Positions 16,405 through 25,429 of a stretch of 64,000 nt of DNA are shown here, one piece after another. Every line of letters starts with the position of its first letter. Position 1 is the stretch's first letter. The stretch spans positions 744,001 through 808,000 of the forward strand of contig JADJQN010000015.1 in assembly GCA_016712745.1 (NCBI GenBank). Reading direction: 5' to 3'. The DNA is from Sandaracinaceae bacterium (GTDB lineage Bacteria; Myxococcota_A; Polyangia; Polyangiales; JADJQN01). Made by a program: the position numbers and the translations under genes. Under the pieces are notes generated by a model. The model was not told the origin of the DNA and ran no database searches. It saw only the letters and a program-made list of their open reading frames with translations.

Positions 16405-17820
16405 ATGCGCTTTGCCGTTGTATTTCTGCTCGGGTTGCTCGTTTTGGCGGGGCCGAACTCGGCGCACGCGAACGGCCGCTTCCCGTCGTCGAACCAGATT
16501 TCGTTTCATCCGACGGACCCCAACGTCTTTGTGACGCGAACAACGTTCGGCCTCTTGGTGACGCGCGATGACGGCGATAACTTTCACTGGATCTGCGAGC
16601 AGCTTCTGCAGACGCGCATGCTGGAGGATCCCGCTCTCTTGGTCATGGGCGACAGCTCCACGCTCGTTTCGCTTTTCATCGGACAACGACGCGGCACCCC
16701 CGACGACTGCACCTGGGATTTCGTATCTCCAGACCTTCAGAACCGCGTCGTCATCGACAGCATTGGCGATCCGAGCAACCCCGCAGCGGCGTGGATTGTC
16801 ACCTCGGACGGTGCGCGACCGAACGCCGTTTGGCGCACCACCGACAACGGCGTGACCTGGGCCAAGCTAACCGACGACTTTGAAAACGTTCTTTTCGAAA
16901 CGATTGAAGTCGCTCCCAGCAATACACAGCGCATGTACCTGACCGGCGCGATTCCGCCGACCTCGATGATGGCGCGACAGACCTTCGTGTTTCGCTCTGA
17001 TGACGGCGGCGCATCATGGGATCAATTTCCCTTCAACCTCGAGACCGGCACGCAGATCGACTTGAACATCTATCTTGCATCGGTCGATCCCGTAGACCCT
17101 GATCGCGTGTACATGCGCGTGCGTGGCTCACCGAATGACAAGCTTGTTGTGAGCGAGGATGGCGGCGAAACCTTTCACAAGGTTATTTCGTTTAGCGGCA
17201 TGTTGGGCTTTGCACGTTCGCCTGATGGGCAGCATCTCTGGGTGGGTGGAGATCACGGCACGCTTGAGCCAGGCCTCTTTCGTTCCGACGATCGCGGCGA
17301 AAATTTCGACCCCGTAAGCGGGATGGTCATGCTTGGCGATGGCACGACGGCTCCCATTCCGCTGCGCATCGGTTGCCTTGCTGTGCGCGGCAACGAGCTG
17401 TGGGCGTGCGCCAACAACTTCGCCGATCAGTTCACACTTGGCTACTCACTCGATCAGGGGTCGACGTTTGCGCCCGTGCTTCGCTTTGACGAGATTCAGG
17501 GTCCACCACCGGCGTGTGGATCGTCCACCGAAGTTCAACAAAGCTGCGCGTCGCAGTACCCGATTCTAGTCACAACGATCGGCATCGACGCTGGGATCGA
17601 TGAAGGATACGACGCGGGTAGGCAGGACGCGGGTCCCCTTGAAATGGACGCGGGGCCGCCGCCAGCAACAACGCCGCCCAGCGGTTGCTCGTGCGACATG
17701 GTCACGTCGCGGTCGCGTGATGGGTGGTGGACGGCTGCAGTTGGCAGCGCGATCCTACTCGCGCTCATCTACCGCGCGCGTGTCTCCCGGCGTTCGCGCC
17801 GCGCCGAGCCGAGCGTCTAG
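16405..17820 (+). CDS. BNR/Asp-box repeat surface protein with a MYXO-CTERM-like tail
   Basis: A 471-residue protein. ATG 16405 gives a clean signal peptide (MRFAVVFLLGLLVLAGPNSAHA). The body has sialidase-type BNR repeats of the form S-x-D-x-G-x-S/T-W (TTDNGVTWAKL, RSDDGGASWDQF, SEDGGETFHKV), predicting a beta-propeller. The end is a Cys pair (SGCSCD), a membrane helix (WWTAAVGSAILLALIYRA) and an Arg cluster, which is the MYXO-CTERM sorting-signal plan. It is therefore expected to be processed and displayed on the surface. An Asp/Ala/Gly-rich linker precedes the tail. Ligand unknown. Confidence 0.85.
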   Translation: MRFAVVFLLGLLVLAGPNSAHANGRFPSSNQISFHPTDPNVFVTRTTFGLLVTRDDGDNFHWICEQLLQTRMLEDPALLVMGDSSTLVSLFIGQRRGTPDDCTWDFVSPDLQNRVVIDSIGDPSNPAAAWIVTSDGARPNAVWRTTDNGVTWAKLTDDFENVLFETIEVAPSNTQRMYLTGAIPPTSMMARQTFVFRSDDGGASWDQFPFNLETGTQIDLNIYLASVDPVDPDRVYMRVRGSPNDKLVVSEDGGETFHKVISFSGMLGFARSPDGQHLWVGGDHGTLEPGLFRSDDRGENFDPVSGMVMLGDGTTAPIPLRIGCLAVRGNELWACANNFADQFTLGYSLDQGSTFAPVLRFDEIQGPPPACGSSTEVQQSCASQYPILVTTIGIDAGIDEGYDAGRQDAGPLEMDAGPPPATTPPSGCSCDMVTSRSRDGWWTAAVGSAILLALIYRARVSRRSRRAEPSV

Positions 17821-17879
17821 TTGCTCGCGAGCGGTAGCCTGGCGCGTCCACGCATGACAAGGCATTCTCGTCCGCGACG

Positions 17880-20537
17880 ATGAACGTATCCGCCGCCGCT
17901 CGACGCCTTGCTTTGCTCTCCGGCTTTGCCGGCCTTCTCTATGAAGTCCTCTGGGTACGCATCTTCACCGGACTTCTTGGCAGCACCACCGAGAGCGTAA
18001 GCGCGGTCGTCAGCGCGTTCATGTTCGGGGCAGCCCTCGGCGCGGCGACTTTAGGTAAGCGCGCCGATCAGGCGTCATCCCCGATGAAATTTTACGCGCG
18101 CCTCGAGCTCGCCGCCGCCGCGACTGCTGCCGTCGCCTTCGCGCTGTTCTTCTGGCTCAACATCGCCGACGGCGGATTTCTTCGGGAGCTGCCGTATACC
18201 GTCTTGCGTTGGTTCTCTTTCGCAGTCGCAGTCATGTTCGTCGCGCTGCCCGCCGCACTGATGGCCGGAACACTGCCTGCCCTTGTGCGCATCGCGGCGG
18301 AGGGCGGGGAAGATAGCGTGAGCGCGATCCCACGCATCTATGCAGTGCACACCTTGGGCGCCGCTGCTGGCGCACTCGCATCTCCTCTCATCGTCGCGAA
18401 CGTTGGCTATTCATACGCGTACGGTGTGGCGGTCGGCGTAAGTTGCGTCGCGGCACTGCTCGCATTGGTCGTGGCCGCTCGGTCGGCGCCCGCGACGCAA
18501 CCCGCGTCGGTCCTCACCGTCAACACCGAAGAAGCTGAATCGCCAGCGCTGAAGTCCTGGTACATCCTGGTCGCGGTCGGTGGATTCGTCGCACTTGGCT
18601 ACGAAGTGATTTGGTTTCGCCTCGCGAACCTACTGCTGCGCGGAACCATCGTGAGCTTTGGCCTCACGCTTGCTGTCTACCTCGTGGGCTTGAGCCTCGG
18701 AAGCGCGTGGGTTGGAATGCGTGAGAGCGATCAGCGCGCCGATCGACGAAAGCTGTTCTTCGTTCAGTTCGTCGTGGCGCTCCTTCTGATCGGCGGCGCG
18801 CCGGCGATGGCGTGGCTCTGCGAGCTCGCAACGGAGCGCGGCCCGCGCGTTGGCGGCACGCTTCTCTTGCTCCTCATCACCACGCTTGCGATCGGTGCGG
18901 TGCTTCCGCTGTACGCCCGAGTTCTCGTTCCCACGGGCGATCGCGTGGGCAAAGCGCTCGGCCGTGTCTACGCTGCGAACGTTTCGGGAGCAGTTCTTGG
19001 CTCCCTTGTCACGGGCTTCGTACTCGTTCCGTGGCTCGGCACCGCGACATCGCTCTTCGCGCTCGCAGCTGTAAGCGCGCTGACGGCGGCGTTTACAGCA
19101 TCCAAAGCCCTACGGTCGCGCGCCTTCGTCGCGTTCGCGATCGTCACCGGACTCGCGGTCTTTGTTTCGGTGCGCGGAAAGTTTGTCGAGCGTTTGGTCA
19201 ACTCAATCAACGGTCACGGACTTACGCACGTCGTTGCAATCGATGAGAGCGAGCTGCAGCTCCTGAGCGTCCTCGAGGACAGCGGCAACCGCCGCGAGTT
19301 GTGGGGAGGCCCGTTCGTCTCGGGCAGCACCGATTTTGCGCGCCGGCAAACGCAACGCTTCCAAGCTCATCTCGGCATGCTCGCGCATCCCCATCCGCGT
19401 CGCGTGCTTGAGGTCGGCTACGGTGTCGGCGAGATTCTGCGCACAATCTTGCTCTACCGTCCCGAGCACGTGGATCTCGTGGAGATCGATCCACACATGA
19501 TCGATGTTGCCGATGAGCATTTTGAAGCTCTGAGTCACGGAAGCGCGCACGCACCGAACGTCACCATCCATCAGATGGACGGTCGTCACTATCTGCGTCG
19601 CTCCCACGAAAGCTGGGATGTCATTATGAGCGACTCGATGATCCTCGAGAGCGAAGGCTCATTGCGTCTCTATACCGTTGAGCACTTCGAGGCGGGCCGG
19701 GAGCGCTTGGCGCCGGGCGGCATCATGATGGTGTGGTTGCCGCTGAACATCGGCGAGGAAGAGTCGCGCATTATTCTCGCGTCGTTCGCTAGCGTGTTTC
19801 CGCAGAGCCTCGTCTTCTTGCCCGAGATGGCGCAGCGCTCCGAGGCCTACCTTGTCGGCTTTCGTGATCACGCGAGCATTGACTGGCCCACCATGCACCA
19901 GCGATTCGATACGTACGCGCGCGACGACCTTGCGTTGTTCGGATGGCATGACCCTATCTATTTTCTCGGCTCGTTGCGTGCAACGCCATCCGACCTCGCG
20001 TCGCTCGTGCCGCGAGGGACCCCGCTCAATCGAGATGCGCGCCCGGTCCTCGACTTTGTTCGCGACGAAACATTCGGCGAGTTCACGCACCATCTGCTTA
20101 CGGCGCAGCCCTCCGGCGTCTTCGATTGGGTGCACCTTGAAGAAGGCGAGACCGCAACGCGCACCGCGCTCGACTCGCTGCGCCGCGCGGACCGTGCATA
20201 CCACGCGGGGTGCGACCCGCTCGGCGACGACATTCGACGTGTCGAGCATGTGCGCGTACCCGACGAGCGCGCGTGCACGAACGCAATTAGTCACTTTCCT
20301 GATTACGCGAACGCGAAACTGGCGTTGGCCGAACTCTACGTCGCGCGCGCAAGTCGGGCGCAAGGAGGGCAGGAGAGGCGCGCACTTTTGCAACGAGCCC
20401 TCCGCGAGAACCCATACAACGCGCGCGCTAACGTGATGCTCATCCAGGATGCGGACGTACCTCACGCACCCGACGTGGAAGCTGCTCGTCGGCGTTTGTC
20501 AGTGCTGATCCCCTATTCCTCGCTCGCGCGACACTAG
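17880..20537 (+). CDS. Membrane-fused spermidine-synthase-like protein
   Basis: An 885-residue protein. Residues 1-430 hold about 12-14 membrane helices of the type fused to spermidine-synthase domains (GFAGLLYEVLWVRIF repeated in degenerate form as GFVALGYEVIWFRL). Residues about 450-690 are a Rossmann domain: HPRRVLEVGYGVGEI, VDLVEIDPHMI and a DGRHYLRR block. The last 150 residues look helical, TPR-like. The aminopropyl-transfer chemistry is not assured: many such fusions act on unknown substrates. The gene is convergent with the cytochrome gene, 12 bp between stops. Confidence 0.85.
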   Translation: MNVSAAARRLALLSGFAGLLYEVLWVRIFTGLLGSTTESVSAVVSAFMFGAALGAATLGKRADQASSPMKFYARLELAAAATAAVAFALFFWLNIADGGFLRELPYTVLRWFSFAVAVMFVALPAALMAGTLPALVRIAAEGGEDSVSAIPRIYAVHTLGAAAGALASPLIVANVGYSYAYGVAVGVSCVAALLALVVAARSAPATQPASVLTVNTEEAESPALKSWYILVAVGGFVALGYEVIWFRLANLLLRGTIVSFGLTLAVYLVGLSLGSAWVGMRESDQRADRRKLFFVQFVVALLLIGGAPAMAWLCELATERGPRVGGTLLLLLITTLAIGAVLPLYARVLVPTGDRVGKALGRVYAANVSGAVLGSLVTGFVLVPWLGTATSLFALAAVSALTAAFTASKALRSRAFVAFAIVTGLAVFVSVRGKFVERLVNSINGHGLTHVVAIDESELQLLSVLEDSGNRRELWGGPFVSGSTDFARRQTQRFQAHLGMLAHPHPRRVLEVGYGVGEILRTILLYRPEHVDLVEIDPHMIDVADEHFEALSHGSAHAPNVTIHQMDGRHYLRRSHESWDVIMSDSMILESEGSLRLYTVEHFEAGRERLAPGGIMMVWLPLNIGEEESRIILASFASVFPQSLVFLPEMAQRSEAYLVGFRDHASIDWPTMHQRFDTYARDDLALFGWHDPIYFLGSLRATPSDLASLVPRGTPLNRDARPVLDFVRDETFGEFTHHLLTAQPSGVFDWVHLEEGETATRTALDSLRRADRAYHAGCDPLGDDIRRVEHVRVPDERACTNAISHFPDYANAKLALAELYVARASRAQGGQERRALLQRALRENPYNARANVMLIQDADVPHAPDVEAARRRLSVLIPYSSLARH

Positions 20538-20549
20538 CTGGGAGCAAAG

Positions 20550-21248
20550 CTATTCGGCGTAACCGACGAACAAGTACGCGATGATATCGGCGAGCTGTTG
20601 ATCGCTGAGTACTTCTGGCGCGAAGGGCGCCATGTCACCGCCGAGGCCGTAAAATCCGCCGGCTCGAACTTTTTGGATGGAGATCAGGCGCGCGAAATCT
20701 GCGTGCTCTTCAATCGTGTCGGTGGGAATGGCGGCGATGAACTGCGTCAGGCGCCCCGCGCCGGTGTTCGTGTCACCGTGGCAGCTGCGACATGCCCTGT
20801 CGTAAAGCGCCTCGCCCCGCGTCGAGTCACCCGCCGGTAAGTTGTCATTCACCAAGCTCACAGTCCACGGTACGGAATCGCTCGGGCCTTCCAGTGTGTC
20901 CAAGTAGCTGAGCAGATCGAGTCCCCTAGCGTCGGCTTCGCTCAGAGGCTCGAGCGAGGGATGACGCATGAAGCGACGCAGGCAGTAGTTGATCGCCGCG
21001 CGCACGTCACGTTCGCGTCCGCCGAAAAAGCTTTCACGATTGGAGACGCCGAGCAGCGAACCTCCGGCGAGGATGTGATCGGATGGGGACGAGCTTGCGC
21101 TATGGCAGGTTGCGCACGAGACCGCGTTCGTGGGCGAAGGCGACATGGCTGGATCAGAAAAGAGCGCTTGTCCGCGTTCAGCGGAGGTCGTCCCTGGCCC
21201 GCACGCAGCAACAAACGCAATGGCCAGAACTAGAGCCGCGCGCCTCAC
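20550..21248 (-). CDS. Dihaem cytochrome c lipoprotein
   Basis: A 232-residue protein with two haem-attachment motifs, CATCH and CRSCH, each within a cytochrome-c-like domain (the second followed by a distal Met region, GLGGDMAPF). The lipobox FVAAC places it as a lipid-anchored periplasmic protein. GTG 21248 overlaps the stop of the upstream propeller gene (GTGA), so the two are coupled; longer readings upstream are Arg-rich and not plausible. The layout resembles di-haem cytochromes that pair with quinoprotein-like or propeller partners; the electron donor is unknown. Confidence 0.88.
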   Translation of the reverse strand: MRRAALVLAIAFVAACGPGTTSAERGQALFSDPAMSPSPTNAVSCATCHSASSSPSDHILAGGSLLGVSNRESFFGGRERDVRAAINYCLRRFMRHPSLEPLSEADARGLDLLSYLDTLEGPSDSVPWTVSLVNDNLPAGDSTRGEALYDRACRSCHGDTNTGAGRLTQFIAAIPTDTIEEHADFARLISIQKVRAGGFYGLGGDMAPFAPEVLSDQQLADIIAYLFVGYAE

Positions 21249-22441
21249 CACGTGACCTCGTTCACGATCTGAATCCCGTCGGGATACACGCCGAGTGGCA
21301 GCACATCCACAATGTCCAGTGTTGAGCGCTCGAAAACTACGAGACTGCCTGGTAGTAGATGGTCGCCTTCGCACACGAGCAGAATTCTCGTGCCCTGTGG
21401 ATCGAGCATTGCGACGTGCGGGCTCACGCACGCGGCTGGATCCATTGGAATGGTTTGCGTAACCGAGAGAGTAGCGACGTCCACTACCGAGAGCGTGTCC
21501 GCGACCTGCGTCGGCACATAGAATGTTGCGCCATCGGGCGAGAACGCTCCGAAAAAGGCCGCACCCGAGAGTGGCACCACTCCCGGGTCACGCACCGTCA
21601 TCGTTGCGACGTCCATGACGCGTAAATCTCGCGTATCCGTGTTGCCCACGAATGCCGCGCTCTCGTCAGGGAAAAGCAAAACGGAATAGGGACCGTAGTG
21701 CGGGGGGGGAACGTCGTTTGCGAGTGGCCCAAGCGTTGCTCGCGTGAGAACTTGCGGCACGTCGCCCGAGACATCGACAAACGCAACACGATCATCGCCG
21801 TAGCACGCCGCGAGAGCCAGGCGTCCGTCGGAGGTGACCGCAACGCCATGCGGTGCGGTGCAAAGCGCGACCTCGCCCGTCTTCTCCATCGTTGTGCCGT
21901 CGACGAGTGTGAGCGACGCCCAACCTTCCTCCGGAGGCAATCCCATCGTCGCGGCTTCGGTCGCGCGCTTGAGATCAAAGTGCGTCGTAACGAGCCGCGT
22001 TCCGCCGAAGAGCACGATGTCGCCGAGGTTCGGATCGACGCGCGTCGCACCGGCCGGCGACAGGTCTTCGATATGTAGCCGCTGCACGTAGCTATCGGCG
22101 TCACCGCCTCCGTGGTCACCATGAATCCCCGAATGGGGTCCGGCGCCCTTCACGTTGCTGATGCCGACATAGACGTAACCGTGCGCGGGGTCGGCGGCGA
22201 GATGGTGCGGGGCCTCAGGCTCGGCAATGTCGAGCCCGACCGGCACTGTCGCGACGATGCTAAGGTCGTGCAACGAGACGATGCTCAACGTGTCAGAGCC
22301 GTTATTCGTTACGTACGCAAGTGGGCCTGTGCCCGAAACGACGTGCGTGCCGTCAGGCCAGGTGGCGCTCGAGGGGATGTCATCGCCCTTGCACGCGGCG
22401 AGGCATACAAGCGCAGTTAGCGCGGCGACAAAGCGGAGCAC
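21245..22441 (-). CDS. YVTN/YncE-type beta-propeller lipoprotein
   Basis: A 398-residue protein with lipobox ALVCLAAC. It is followed by repeats of the YVTN class (LAYVTNNGSDTLSIVSLHDL, then YVGISNVKG, AFVGNTDTRDLRVMDVAT, FYVPTQVADTLSVVDVAT), predicting a seven-bladed propeller. A His/Gly-rich loop (GPHSGIHGDHGGGDAD, about 103-118) could bind a metal. It is co-translated with the dihaem cytochrome, suggesting that the two form one periplasmic redox or scaffold unit. No enzymatic motif is recognised. Confidence 0.85.
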   Translation of the reverse strand: MLRFVAALTALVCLAACKGDDIPSSATWPDGTHVVSGTGPLAYVTNNGSDTLSIVSLHDLSIVATVPVGLDIAEPEAPHHLAADPAHGYVYVGISNVKGAGPHSGIHGDHGGGDADSYVQRLHIEDLSPAGATRVDPNLGDIVLFGGTRLVTTHFDLKRATEAATMGLPPEEGWASLTLVDGTTMEKTGEVALCTAPHGVAVTSDGRLALAACYGDDRVAFVDVSGDVPQVLTRATLGPLANDVPPPHYGPYSVLLFPDESAAFVGNTDTRDLRVMDVATMTVRDPGVVPLSGAAFFGAFSPDGATFYVPTQVADTLSVVDVATLSVTQTIPMDPAACVSPHVAMLDPQGTRILLVCEGDHLLPGSLVVFERSTLDIVDVLPLGVYPDGIQIVNEVTW

Positions 22442-22512
22442 GCACCGAACGTAGCACTGCTCGCGGCTCGGGTCCCGCCCGTCGCCCCTTTTCGATAAGC
22501 CCGCCCCGTACT

Positions 22513-23472
22513 ATGGATCCCGTTATGAGCGGCGGCTTAGTAGAGGGATCGGGCGCAAACACGACGCGCGGCTTCCGCCGCATTGTCACGTTGCTCATCG
22601 CGCTTGTCACGGTTCCTACCGGCATGCTGCTGCTCGTCGGCATCGCGATGCTCGTGTTTTACAACCGAGCCAATCTTCAGCTCCTCTTCGGCATTCTGGT
22701 CATTACGCTCGTCGGCTGCATGGTCACAGGTAGTGTGCTCGCACTCGTTTTCCTTCGACGTCAGGCGAATCTTTCGAAGTTGCAGATGGACTTCGTTTCC
22801 AAGGTTAGCCATGAGCTAAAAACGCCGCTCACGTCCATTCGCATGTTCGTCGAGATGCTGCACATGAAGCGCGTCTCCAATCCGGAAGAGCTCGAAGCGT
22901 GTTTCGATGTGCTCTCACGCGAGACCGAACGACTAAGCGAACGCATCGATCGACTGCTCGATTGGGGACGCATGGAAGCGGGCCGTCGCGTCTACCAGCT
23001 GCATACGGAAACGGTGCCGGAGATGGTGCACGATGCCGTACTCGCATTCGACGCAACGACGTTGGGGCGCAAGGTGGATGTGAAGCTCGATATCGCGCCG
23101 TCGCTTCCCAAAGTGAGTGCCGATCGCGCCGCGTTCATCGATGCACTCGTTAACCTTCTTTCGAACGCTTACAAGTACACCACCGAGGACAAGTTGATTT
23201 CCGTCACGGTGACGGCTGACGACAAGTGGGTGAGCGTCGCTGTGCGAGACAACGGCATGGGCATTGCGCGCGGAGAGCATCGTCGCGTATTCGAGAAGTT
23301 TTACCGAGCGGACGAGCGGCTTTCGCGCGAGGTTGAGGGTTCGGGGCTCGGGTTGGCGATTGTGAACCACGTCGCGCGCGGGCATCGCGGGCGGGTGGAT
23401 TTGGTGAGCGCTCCTGGAAAGGGGAGTACCTTTACGCTCCTTCTGCCCGCGCTGAGGCCGACCGATGCCTGA
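22513..23472 (+). CDS. Sensor histidine kinase
   Basis: A 319-residue protein with two membrane helices (about 20-45 and 52-75) and almost no periplasmic loop, so it probably senses inside the membrane or through a partner. The phosphoacceptor His is in KVSHELKTPLTS, the N box in LVNLLSNAYKY, and the G boxes are DNGMGIA and GSGLGLAIV. ATG 22513 (or 22525) is chosen because the frame upstream overlaps the divergent propeller gene. The end overlaps the response regulator start by 8 bp, so they are a cognate pair. Confidence 0.92.
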   Translation: MDPVMSGGLVEGSGANTTRGFRRIVTLLIALVTVPTGMLLLVGIAMLVFYNRANLQLLFGILVITLVGCMVTGSVLALVFLRRQANLSKLQMDFVSKVSHELKTPLTSIRMFVEMLHMKRVSNPEELEACFDVLSRETERLSERIDRLLDWGRMEAGRRVYQLHTETVPEMVHDAVLAFDATTLGRKVDVKLDIAPSLPKVSADRAAFIDALVNLLSNAYKYTTEDKLISVTVTADDKWVSVAVRDNGMGIARGEHRRVFEKFYRADERLSREVEGSGLGLAIVNHVARGHRGRVDLVSAPGKGSTFTLLLPALRPTDA

Positions 23473-24163
23473 CACTGTCCCTGAGAAGAAAAGAATTCTC
23501 GTCGTTGAAGACGATGCGTCGATTTCGCTTGGGCTGCGAATGAATCTCGAGTCTGAAGGCTACGTTACAGAAGTCGTCGAAGATGGCGCGCTTGGACTGG
23601 AAGCGGCGCGCGCCGACTGGGATTTGATGATCCTCGACGTCATGTTGCCCCACATGAACGGCTTTGAAATCGTGAAGCAGTTGCGCGCGGAAGGTGTCGT
23701 AACCCCCGTCATCATGTTGAGCGCTCGCAATCACGAGATGGATAAGGTCTTAGGTCTGGAGCTTGGCGCCGAGGATTACATCACGAAGCCCTTCAGTCTG
23801 GCGGAGCTCCTCGCCCGCGTGCGCGTCGCTTTGCGTCGCGTCGCAACGAAAGCACCCGAGTCACTTACGTGGAAGTTTGGCGACGTCGTGGTCGATCGAG
23901 CCTCGCGTCAGGTAAGTCGCGCCGGTGAGCTCGTCGATCTCACGGCCAAGGAGTTCGATATCCTCGCTACCTTAATTGGCGCGCGTGGGCGAGTGCTTTC
24001 GCGTCAGCAGATTTTCGATTCGGTGTGGGGTAGCAATCATCACGGCACACCTCGAACGGTAGACAACTTCCTCGTTCAACTGCGAAGCAAGCTCGAATTC
24101 GATCCCGGCGAACCGCGCCACCTCGTGACGGTGCGTGGTGTCGGTTATCGCTTCGTAGGCTAG
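23465..24163 (+). CDS. OmpR-family response regulator
   Basis: A 232-residue protein. The receiver domain has acidic residues D16-D17, phosphoacceptor D58 (LMILDVMLPHMNG) and K108 (YITKPFS). The winged-helix DNA-binding domain covers about 130-232 (LTAKEFDILATLIGARGRVL, then RTVDNFLVQLRSKLE and VRGVGYRF). It is paired with the upstream histidine kinase. The next gene begins directly after its TAG, so the flavoenzyme may be transcribed with its own regulator. Confidence 0.94.
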   Translation: MPDTVPEKKRILVVEDDASISLGLRMNLESEGYVTEVVEDGALGLEAARADWDLMILDVMLPHMNGFEIVKQLRAEGVVTPVIMLSARNHEMDKVLGLELGAEDYITKPFSLAELLARVRVALRRVATKAPESLTWKFGDVVVDRASRQVSRAGELVDLTAKEFDILATLIGARGRVLSRQQIFDSVWGSNHHGTPRTVDNFLVQLRSKLEFDPGEPRHLVTVRGVGYRFVG

Positions 24164-25297
24164 ATGATGACGGAGCCGCGCATTGTCGATGTGGTGGTGT
24201 TGGGCGGCGGGGTTGCAGGCCTCGCCGTAGCAGGGCTTTTGCGCCAGGCCGGGGTAGGCGATGTCTGCGTGCTCGAGCCGCTAGCTCTCTACGCGTCACA
24301 GGCGTCTGCGCGAAATGCAGCAATGTTTCTTCCGGTCGAACGCGATGCGGTGACAACTCGATTGGTGCTACGGCAAGCGGAGCTTCTCGATGCGCTTTTC
24401 GCGGGCTCGGATGAGGAGTGGCTTTCGCGCACGGGTGCGCTCCTCGTGTCGAGTGACGCGAGCAAAGTGGGCGCGCTTCATAGCGCGGTCACCGGGCATG
24501 GTTTTACGTGTGAGGTCGTCGACCGCGAATCGATCGTCGCACGCGTGCCCGCGCTCAAGGACGGTGATGCCCGCTTCGGAATCTCAGTAAGTGCAAGCGG
24601 CGTTCTCAATACACATGGCATGATTACGCTGCTCATCGAGCGCGCGCGCGGGCTCGGCGTGCTATTGCGCAACGACGTCGGGTCGACTCGTGTCGAGTGC
24701 GTGGCTGGCCAAGTTGTCGGTGTGATCTTGGCTGATGGTTCGCGTATCGCGACGCGCGCGGTGGTGATCGCGGGCGGCGCCTGGTCGAGCGAAATCGGAA
24801 CCGCGTGCGGCGCCTCCTTGCCGCTCACGCCGCTCAAGCGTCATCTGCATTGGCTACGCGGCGACGAAGCAGAAGACCTCAAGTGGCCGGTGGTCTGGAG
24901 TCTCGACGACGAAGTGTACTTTCGCCCCGAATCGGGCGGCATTCTCGCGAGTCCGTGCGACGAACGGCCCACGCACGCCAGCGTGGATACCATCGAAGAG
25001 GCGGATGCGAAAGACGCACTCGCGACCAAGCTCATGCGCATTGCGCCCTCGCTATTGGAGCGGGGCGTGCGACGAAGTTGGGCATGTCTGCGCACGTACG
25101 CGCCTGATCGTTTGCCGGTGCTCGGTGCAGATCCGCGCGTGCACGGCTTGCATTGGCTCGCCGGCCTTGGAGGGCAGGGCATGAGTGTATGTCTATCCGC
25201 GGCTGAAGTGACGGTCGCCGCGTTCACGAACACGCCGCATCCTCTTCGCGATGCGTGCGCGCCGGATCGATTGATTGCCACCATGGAGCAACGATGA
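24164..25297 (+). CDS. DAO-family FAD-dependent oxidoreductase (D-amino acid dehydrogenase-like)
   Basis: A 377-residue protein with an N-terminal FAD-binding motif VVVLGGGVAGLAVAGLL, the SARNAAMFLP segment that contacts the flavin in D-arginine dehydrogenase-like enzymes, and the C-terminal block RTYAPDRLPVLGADP followed by GLHWLAGLGGQGM. It likely oxidises a D-amino acid or an amine, passing electrons to the quinone pool or oxygen. The substrate is not predictable. It sits in a unit with a two-component system and overlaps the next reading frame by ATGA. Confidence 0.85.
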   Translation: MMTEPRIVDVVVLGGGVAGLAVAGLLRQAGVGDVCVLEPLALYASQASARNAAMFLPVERDAVTTRLVLRQAELLDALFAGSDEEWLSRTGALLVSSDASKVGALHSAVTGHGFTCEVVDRESIVARVPALKDGDARFGISVSASGVLNTHGMITLLIERARGLGVLLRNDVGSTRVECVAGQVVGVILADGSRIATRAVVIAGGAWSSEIGTACGASLPLTPLKRHLHWLRGDEAEDLKWPVVWSLDDEVYFRPESGGILASPCDERPTHASVDTIEEADAKDALATKLMRIAPSLLERGVRRSWACLRTYAPDRLPVLGADPRVHGLHWLAGLGGQGMSVCLSAAEVTVAAFTNTPHPLRDACAPDRLIATMEQR

Positions 25298-25386
25298 AGT
25301 CCCCGTTGCCGATCTTACGCGAGGGCCTGGAGCTTTGGCGCCGGGATCAGGCGACGGAGCGGGCGCGCACTTTGGCAAGGTGCTGA
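25294..25386 (+). CDS. Likely N-terminal start of the downstream unknown gene, ended by a frameshift
   Basis: ATG 25294 overlaps the flavoenzyme stop (ATGA), the arrangement of a coupled gene. It reads MKSPLPILREGLELWRRDQATERARTLARC and stops at 25384-25386. One base further along, the frame of the next long coding region is open from before this point and reads GAEDAQTPSDVARRHKRLQT before the usual start at 25430. A single extra base near 25376-25383 would explain both. I treat it as the true N-terminus of the 25430-26770 protein. Confidence 0.5.
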   Translation: MKSPLPILREGLELWRRDQATERARTLARC

Positions 25387-25429
25387 GGATGCGCAGACGC
25401 CATCGGATGTCGCGCGCCGGCACAAGCGG

